NCBI GenBank assembly: GCA_030159075.1
Contig: BROG01000299.1
Span: 755,501 to 819,500 of the forward strand
From: Atrina japonica
Taxonomy: Eukaryota > Mollusca > Bivalvia > Pterioida > Pinnidae
Length of the DNA stretch: 64,000 nucleotides
Reading direction: 5' to 3'
The notes under the pieces are model-generated. The model saw only the letters and a program-made list of their open reading frames with translations. It ran no database searches and was not told the origin of the DNA. Position 1 is the stretch's first letter. Every line of letters starts with the position of its first letter. A program made the position numbers and the translations under genes. Below, in pieces: positions 57,032-64,000 of this stretch.

Positions 57032-57454
57032 CTAATCTGTAGCCTCATGCACTACCTGTGCCCAATTCACTTCGGGATCCCAGGGGCGACTATCGTCAAA
57101 CCATACTCGATATTCAAGCCACCAACTTTTCTTTTCCCAATCGACGGCGGAGTCCCACGGTTCGTTTACTTCCCCGAGTCGGTGCCACTGATTCACACAT
57201 TCGTACCAGCAATATTTACCCATCCACGTCCGATCCCAATCTTCTCCAGCCTTGAACCACATCGATCAAAGTAATCTTTATTAAACCAATTCACCGTAGG
57301 ATCCCAGGGTTTGGGACGGTGAGATTCGTTATAAATCCTTAACATTTTCTTTATGATAAGAAGGTCTTTTAATGGATCGACGAGACACGATGACGCCAGT
57401 ATCGCAACCACATCAGATTATTATTCTCGTCGCCACTAGCTTCTGTAAACTCAT
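57032..57454 (-). pseudogene. Trp-rich repeat protein at the right end of the element, broken
   Basis: Starts MSLQKLVATRII. Two frame changes later it consists of repeats of about 25 residues, each opening with a WD: KPWDPTVNWFNKDYF (57286-57309 for the core), EDWDRTWMGKYCWYECVNQW, EPWDSAVDWEKKSWWLEYRV (core 57137-57160) and RPWDPEVNW (core 57062-57085), then a stop. The spacing of the three PWD..V.W cores is 75 and 149 bases, that is one and two repeat lengths. Around one residue in seven is Trp. I recognise no family. It sits where accessory genes occur, next to the terminus and convergent with the ATPase. Confidence 0.55.
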
Positions 57455-57473
57455 GTCCTTTTTTTTAATAACT

Positions 57474-57608
57474 TCAGACTTTTCTTAACGCCTTTTCATA
57501 TTTACTACACTTTACCATTGGAATACCAGACACTGCGGTAGTTTTACCTTGTGAACGGGGAGCGTGTCGTCTATACGCACAGATAAAATTGAAAACCGGT
57601 ACAAACAT
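57474..57608 (-). CDS. Short basic protein of unknown function near the right end
   Basis: An intact 44-codon frame: MFVPVFNFICAYRRHAPRSQ, then GKTTAVSGIPMVKC and KYEKALRKV. Basic, two Cys. A (ta)n TATA-like run lies around the ATG. The frame is also open for a further 19 codons upstream, so it may be the end of a longer truncated gene. Composition matches the element rather than the host. No family recognised. Confidence 0.4.
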   Translation of the reverse strand: MFVPVFNFICAYRRHAPRSQGKTTAVSGIPMVKCSKYEKALRKV

Positions 57609-57682
57609 GTATATATATATATCCACGTATAAAATAACAAACGGGGTCACAAATGGGGACGATCACGTGACAAACGGAATAG

Positions 57683-57710
57683 GAAATCGACACTACAGAC
57701 AGTTCTTGGA
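57683..57710. repeat. Candidate right terminal inverted repeat remnant
   Basis: gaaatcgacactacagacag ttcttgga is the inverse of 44948-44976 apart from one missing base. Together with the composition change after about 57830 it places the right end of the element. Confidence 0.45.
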
Positions 57711-57839
57711 CTCAAGTGTAGTACCTACTCAGGGTCACATGAGATATGAAATCCAAGGCATCGGAGATGATTATTATTTCCAACTACATATTTCTTCCAT
57801 GGTTGATATTTCATTTAGTGATTAAATAGATATTGTATT

Positions 57840-58870
57840 TAAATACTAAAGGGATTTTCTTAACTCCAGGGTCCTGAAAAAATTCATTTTTTCTAAAAAA
57901 AAATCCAAATTTGGAATGCATTTGTTTGGGAAAATACAAAACCATTTTTGCATTGGCAAGGGTCTGTAACCATCCAAAAAAATAGTCATAAAAAATCCCT
58001 GTAGTAATTGCATAACATGTAAATAAAAAAAAAAATATATATAACAATGAAATAATTCAATGTTTTAAGAATTTAAATTAATTTATGATGTAATTGAATT
58101 ATACATGTAAATCGAGGATACGGCACATTATTAAAACTGAAACAAATATCTTAAATGTGGTCAAAGTCGTAATTCACACGTCAGAAGTGTAAGATTATAC
58201 AAAAAGATGTAGGTAGTTGAATTTTATTTAATCATCATTTTATTAGACGTATAATGCTACAGCGCCGGCAATTTTACTCTTTGGATTGAGATTTGACTAC
58301 TAATCAAGTGATGTTCGATTAGTTACAGCATTCCAGAATACGAGAAAACAAATAATCATTCAGCGATGATATTTTAAATTCTCCTGTTCAAAAATTTTGT
58401 CACAAGCGTGTCCTTTCTGAATTTTTTTCCTTTTAAGTCTTAGTCTTTTCTTAAGTAATCATCACCGGCAATTTTTGTCATAAATTGATGATCGAAAACA
58501 AAAGATCAATCAGTCGATGATTGATAGTTCCTGGTTGTAAAAACACTGTCATAGAGCAACGAGTGCTTAATTACTACCCGGGTCGTTAATTGACAGACTG
58601 CCGAAATCTCGCCTAGTTGTTGATTAAGTCTCGAATCCCGCGAAATTATGTACGAGTTATCTCCTTCCAAGAGTAGTTGTATAAGCAGTCGCTATACAAG
58701 TAGGACAACTACCGGCGGACAAAATACAGCGGTCGCCGGTTGCGTAAGGCAGTGTGGGCAAATATATAGTAATTCAAGGGGCAGTCAAAATACGGTCATG
58801 GACAGGAAGTCGTTATATGAGGGGGGTCGCTAAGGCAAGTTTGACTGTATATACGTGGAAATATTAATTC
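57840..58870. other. Host intron flanking the element
   Basis: AT-rich sequence with no recognised gene. A short GC-richer patch at 58560-58840 includes a dispersed ggtcgctaaggcaagtttga ctgtata phrase. Confidence 0.5.
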
Positions 58871-58873
58871 TAC

Positions 58874-58951
58874 CTCTTGTCTCCCTGCTTATATTTCCGT
58901 TTGAGTGGTTCTCAACATTCACTTCTCTGGGTTCTAACAAACTGCTTGCAG
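58874..58951 (-). CDS. Exon of acidic host gene, 5' side of the viral element intron
   Basis: This 78 nt exon lies between a ttttatgttacag acceptor and a gtagaa donor, phase 1 at both ends. It encodes AASSLLEPREVNVENHSNGN followed by ISRETR. Ser/Glu/Asn-rich, no domain. It accepts a base from the exon at 62100-62144 and gives one to that at 40491-40550, both in frame. Confidence 0.6.
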
Positions 58952-58959
58952 CTGTAACA

Positions 58960-61900
58960 TAAAATGAATATAGTTTTAATATTCCTTCATAAACAACATA
59001 AATGTGACTATCAATATATACATTTGAGAAGCTGAAAGTAAATTTATCTATTTTAAGAGGAAAAAAAAATCGGGATTTGTACACAACTTTGAGAGATTGA
59101 GAACTTCTAGATTTCGAAGTTCAAGGCAACAAATGTAAAAAGAAGACAATGAAAAATGTGTGAGCTAAATTATGCAAGCAGAAAATTTGACAAACAGATT
59201 TAGTTTGTTGTGGGCATTGGGTTTAAAGACGGAGCAAGCCAAAGGATGTGCCCCTGGATCCATCCCTGGGCATACTTGGTTAGAAAGCTGTAACGAGGAG
59301 TACATCAACTCTGCAAAGTTTCATCAGAATCCATCCACTGTTTCTGGAGAAGTTAAAGATGTTGCAATACTTGCATTAGTGCACCCATTTCCCCTTTTCA
59401 ACTAGATAAACAAGGCTAGTTTGTAGAATTAATAGTCCCCCACCAGGGGAATATTGCCAAAATGTAAAAACTGACAAAAATAAACATCTTTCTAAGATGC
59501 ATGTCTGAACCAAACATGTTAAGCCTGGTTGAAGAAATGAAACAGATGTGGCTCCGACAAATAATAAAATAGAGGTGATTTATTAACAGTTTTTGTATGT
59601 TATACTCCGAATCTTTAAGATGTTTTACCAAATTTCATCAAAATACCTTCAGTTGTCCCAAAAAACAAGCAGACAGTGCAACCCCCCTCCCCTTCTCCTT
59701 TCCTTTTTGTTGATTAAAAAAGCAGATGCGATAACAGCACAAGATACATCTATAATGTGTAAAAACTTCATAAATGTTCATCATATATTTCACAAATTTC
59801 AATGAAGACTCTGTTACTGCAAAAGTAGTAAAATTGTCAGAATCAAAAGGTACTTTTTGGTCAGCATGGTCAGAGAAACCACACGTTGTGTAAAAACTTT
59901 ATAAGGATTTGTAAACACAACTCTGACTCATTGTCAAAGATGTCTGATTTATATCAAATTTTAAGGAATAAGGTCACATAACTCCATAATGGCAGAGGTC
60001 AAAATTGTAAGAATCAAAATGTGCCTTAATGTTACTACATTGTGTAAAAATTTGGTAAGGATTTGTGAAAGTAAACTTGAGTTATTGTCAAACACAGTAT
60101 TCCCACTGCTTTTTTCAGAATAGGGGTTTTTGTACCCCAAGGTTTGCAAAAATAGGGGTACATTGATACAAATCAGGGGTACACATGCATTAAATTGAAT
60201 CAAAAGCAAAAAAAAAAAGTTTTATTTTACTAATCTGATCTCGACCCCCATTAATACATGCAGACTCAAGTGCCTGTGGATCAGGGCCTGAGACCATAAA
60301 CAAGGAAAATTTGATTCTTAAAAGTTAAGAATTTACTCTATTAGTAAAAAGTGAAAACTCTTGGACCATAAAATGACTTACGAATTTTCTCAACCATGGT
60401 ATGATTGTCAAGGGGTAGTGTAAATCTCGTCCAGGACATATGTCCCAATTTATGTCCTGATTCACTTAACTTTGATGTTTAAACATTATTCTTACCATAA
60501 TCTATGAATAATTATTTAATAACGTGCACATGGGATATTTTATTTTTGTGCAAGTTTTGTAATGAATCTGCATGATTCACACAGGTTTTTGCGTGTTTGG
60601 GAACACTGAAACATGTCTAATTTTTAATTTCATAAATATCAAAAGGTGCATAGCATTAATGGAACCAACATATGGGAACAAATTTCATAAGCAAACCTGA
60701 CTTTTTTTCAGACATGTCAAAAATAAAGTCCCATAACTCAGTAATGACAAAAGTCAGAATCGTGAAAATTAAAATAAACCTTCGTGGAACCAGACATTGT
60801 GCAAAATTCATTTAAAGATTTGTACAGGCAAACTGAAATTATTGTGAGACATGCATGGACGATAGACAATGGTACACAAAATCAAGATGGGCATATAAAA
60901 ATATTGTAAAAAATTCTAACTCCTGAGACCAAGTGCCACATTGACGTGGAGGAGAATACAGTTGAACCTCGCCTAAAGACCACCTTACTTAGGAGATCAC
61001 TTCGCATTTCAGATCGTAAATACCCGGACTCTTGATAAATAATTAAATAAGTACAGTATCTTACTCAAGAGACAACCTAACTAATAAGAGTCAGAAAGGT
61101 GGTCTTAATAGCAAGCTTCCACTGTATGTTCTAAGACAAAGCATATCATTACTACATTGGCCAGACCTCGGACCTTGAACCCCTGCCTTCAGGGTAAAAA
61201 AAAAAACCCACAAATTTAGTAAAAAACGTTATGCTAAATTTGTATTAAATTTTTTATTTCTTTACAATTCAGTAATGAAGAGTAGTAGATTTTCTAAGAC
61301 AATATGTCTTATTTCCATTAGTGGAACTCTTCATATTAAAGATGCTTTTAGTCGTTTCTCAGGGACAACGTGTAAACAAATGAACTTCAAAATTGCGGCA
61401 AATGCAAATGACTGTAGTTTACAATGTGATTTGTTAGGTAAATATTGAAGTCCAAAGGAAATCAACATTCCAACAAGAAAAAAGATGAATTTGTTGACCT
61501 ATGCGAGATATTTGCCCAATGTTGAGTGTCTGACACAGTATTTATTTTAAGTCCTTCTCACCTTACTAAATCAAGCCATTTTTTCCAACTATAGCTAGAT
61601 ATTAACAACTGGTAAAATCGAATATCTGTTTTATTTCTGTTATCCGAGATGCAGTCTACTGTGATGCAGTCATGCACATGTACATAAATCTAAATCTATT
61701 AACCTACTTTGTTTTTATTTACATGTTATCTTGTTGTCCCTGTAATCTCCCGAGAACTCGTGAGATCTGAGGTTTTTTTTGTTCTTTGGGTCAAAGACTG
61801 ATCAAAGGGCAGTAACTTTGTTACCATGGTAATAAGAAATATTACTAGTGACAAGCATCATTTTCAATTCCAGTATACTTAATGTATGAACTAGTAATTC

Positions 61901-62090
61901 AAATCTGTGGTTCCAAGCGTATGGTTCATGAACTTTGCAAATTGTTTTTAATGTGTATCTAATTTTAAACTCTATTTCTTGTACTTCCTTTGTTTACTGA
62001 TAGTAAACACATATTATCACAGCAACAACTCGTCACTGTCATAACACAGTCACCTTGAGCCTTTAATATCTCAAAGTGACCATAAAATGA
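58960..62090. other. Intron with scattered host repeats
   Basis: Contains the intact counterpart (60848-60975) of the repeat cut at the left junction of the viral element, followed by gttgaacctcgcctaaagac caccttactta. Also present are ggtcagaatcgtgaaaatta-type phrases repeated at about 59830, 60000 and 60750. No coding sequence seen. Confidence 0.5.
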
Positions 62091-62099
62091 ACATCTTAC

Positions 62100-62144
62100 C
62101 ATCAGGTTCTCCTTCACTTTCTCCTCTTCTCGATTCATCTTCAT
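62100..62144 (-). CDS. Micro-exon of acidic host gene
   Basis: This 45 nt exon lies between a attgaatttcag acceptor and a gtaaga donor, phase 1 at both ends. It encodes DEDESRRGESEGEPD, strongly acidic. It is the most upstream exon visible; the N-terminal part of the gene lies beyond the right edge. Alternative inclusion is possible, since removing it would not change the frame. Confidence 0.6.
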
Positions 62145-62211
62145 CTGAAATTCAATAAATTTTTCTTAAAACATCAATACCATAAAAAATGCATATAAAA
62201 TGAGAATTTTC

Positions 62212-62531
62212 ACAAACGGGTTTGTAAAACACAAATGCCCTTGGTCCCAAGTGTATCATGATAAATCAAAACTTTAAATATTGCAAAGTCCTATATTTTG
62301 ATCCTACCCCAACTTCAGGGACAAGTGATGTCAGTGAAATGTGAACAACCCTTATATTAGCTTTTAGTCTAAGCTAAGTTTTGTTACTGTATCATTATCC
62401 AGACTTGAAACACTGCACGTTATATGTAAATGGGACATAATTATGGACAGACAGACAGACAACCAGACAGACAGAGGTTTGATGCAAACAACAGATGCCC
62501 CCAGTGGACCTTTCTGGCCGGGGGCATAAAA
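62212..62531. repeat. Short interspersed element, copy 3
   Basis: Same family as 9356-9616 and 13461-13749. It starts acgggtttgtaaaacacaaa tgccc and has gtgatgtcagtgaaatgtga and an acagacagacaaccagacag stretch. It ends ctggccgggggcataaaaaa. Its first exon-side neighbour is 68 bp away (62144). Confidence 0.6.
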
Positions 62532-62779
62532 AAGGGTTTAACTCAGGCCAACAGTAAGCATTCTATTTAAATGACCTATGGCATAGATTTCAAAAAATCA
62601 TTTGTATAAATAATACAAACATCCTAGATACAGTAGTAATGGATTCTCATTAAGCATAAGGGTAAAATAATGTCATGAAAGCAAAATTTTCACAAAAAAA
62701 GTTTTGTATGATCTCATTTCTTTTAAAATAGTACAGTACAGGCCACACAGATTCCGCAAAAATCATGTCATGATGGCGG

Positions 62780-62970
62780 GGTTATTTTTTTAGCGAAGTC
62801 ACTTTCAAATTGCGGCTATCCATTGCAGTTGCCGTCATCGTGACCATTCAAATCTTCGCAAATCACGGAGATGAATAAAATCATCGCTTTTCACAGCTGT
62901 TGAAATCGTCGCAAATTGCCGCTGTTGAAAATCATTGCAAATAGCGGCTGCTGATCTCCGTATACTCCTG
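62780..62970. repeat. Short diverged repeats (aatcgtcgcaaattgccgctg)
   Basis: About six imperfect 22-26 bp units around tcgcaaattgcggctgttga are seen between gatggcggggtt and ctgctgatctccg. The rest of the window to 64000 shows nothing coding; a (ct)n run sits at 63485-63499. Confidence 0.55.
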
Positions 62971-64000
62971 GAATTGTCAAACTGAATTCTGATTTTTTGT
63001 TTGTGTTGATGCGTGATCAATCTATTCATTAAATATCAAATTATATTACTGTTCACTTAAATGCGACTATTATCTTCTATAGTGCCCGAAATATGTACCT
63101 TCAAGTTGATCCCAAGCCAAACAATAACCCCAGACTTTCACTTTGTTCAACAGTTATGCTTTAATTGCATCACATGTAATACTCTATACTAAAGTTCTGC
63201 TATGTCAAGTATTGAAATTGGTTACCCAAGCTGTCAAGTCAAAGTCATCCGTGCGTGAAATGTAATCACACCTCTACAGAGTTGGACACGTGGGTCCTTC
63301 TTTCTTTCCTTACATGTATACTTCTTTTAAACTATCCGTAATCATGATATTAGACATTGTATGTCAATTAACACATATTTTGTGTCATCAATTAAAAAAA
63401 CGGACAAAAAGAAATAACGGAACTTTGACTAATCCTAACGTGGTTTATTTTCTTTCAATCCAACCAACCTTGAATAATGGAAATCTCTCTCTCTCTCTGT
63501 CAAAAGATATAACGATATTTCTCATTCCCAATATTTTAAAGGTACTTTACTTTGTTTCATTGGTTTAATGCCTGTTTTATTCAGTTCTTTAGATATATAT
63601 ACGATTTTAATGTTTAAAATTTGAATGGTAAAATCGTAGTTCAGGGCACCAGAGAACAACAAATTTCCGCAAAGTAAATGCCAAATTTCCACTGCATAAA
63701 AAATCAAGGTTCACGCGGCCCCGAATCGGTAGTTGTTGAGAGTCAAGAGATGCCCAGGTTTTTGGGACGCAATAATCTAACCACTAGACCTACCCTGTAT
63801 GAACGTACAACAGTTTTGAAGTAAAATAAAAAAATTAAAGTTATATGTCGAAATTATCGTGTTTGAATTGACATATGTTTACAGAAGGTAAATCTATTAC
63901 AATTTGTTACTTTTTAATATTCATCATTTTTCCACCAAAAATAAGTTTTGTGAAAATACCGTTTTAATTATGCTTTAAAATCACAGACAAGGTTTACATC

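Larger units (their letters stand above)
44871..57830. mobile_element. Integrated Maverick/Polinton (adintovirus-like) element
   Basis: A 13 kb block of GC-rich, CpG-rich, intronless, densely packed coding sequence in AT-rich host DNA. It carries the Maverick hallmark set: protein-primed DNA polymerase B, retrovirus-type integrase, major capsid protein and A32-like packaging ATPase, plus several small genes of the same group. Left edge: host repeat ends at about 44871. Right edge: uncertain, 57710-57830. A 28-29 base inverted match (44948-44976 with 57683-57710) may be the remains of terminal inverted repeats. Mavericks are usually 15-20 kb, so this copy may have lost some sequence. Most large genes are frame-broken. 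Confidence 0.85.

Noticed and set aside
57032..57454. WD40 domain protein
   Set aside because: The repeats have WD at their start, but they are 25 residues long and lack the GH...WD spacing of WD40 blades.
57589..57825. 78-codon plus-strand frame at the right end of the element
   Set aside because: It crosses the candidate terminal repeat and opposes a minus-strand frame whose composition fits the element better; no motif.

Overview
The window is animal nuclear DNA, most likely from a bivalve mollusc. The background is AT-rich and gene-poor. Genes are split into short exons with GT-AG introns. The non-coding DNA is full of minisatellites, 150-170 bp tandem-core elements, tRNA-derived SINE-like copies and MITE-like inverted-repeat elements of the kinds seen in oysters, mussels and scallops. 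Species cannot be fixed from the sequence alone.

Layout. (1) About 1.6-13.3 kb, minus strand: the first four coding exons of a TPR plus ankyrin-type gene resembling TRANK1 (TPR and ankyrin repeat-containing protein 1). The exon phases fit one another, and the gene continues past the left edge. (2) About 34.3-62.1 kb, minus strand: four, perhaps five, short exons of a second host gene whose 5' part lies beyond the right edge; it encodes an acidic, Glu/Asp/Ser-rich segment. (3) About 44.87-57.8 kb: a GC- and CpG-rich, intronless block inside the 18 kb intron between exons at 58.9 and 40.5 kb of that second gene. This is an integrated Maverick/Polinton-type element (adintovirus-like). (4) Everything else is repeat-rich intron or intergenic DNA.

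The Maverick block reads, left to right: protein-primed family B DNA polymerase (plus); a retrovirus-type integrase convergent to it (minus); a run of about ten small minus-strand genes, several with membrane segments; one Cys-rich plus-strand gene set among them; a putative minor-capsid-like gene (minus); an unidentified plus-strand gene; a coiled-coil plus transmembrane gene (minus); the major capsid protein (plus); the A32-like packaging ATPase (plus); and at the right end two minus-strand genes I do not recognise, one made of about 25-residue Trp repeats. Polymerase and integrase would replicate and insert the element; capsid proteins and ATPase would form and fill particles. No adenain-type protease was recognised.

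Most of the larger element genes are interrupted by frame changes, yet the conserved motifs on both sides remain clear and CpG is not depleted. That means either a young decaying copy or base-level assembly errors; raw reads would decide. The most unusual material is the small-gene cluster with its duplicated gene-plus-spacer cassette, the Trp-repeat gene at the right end, and the position of the whole element inside a host intron.
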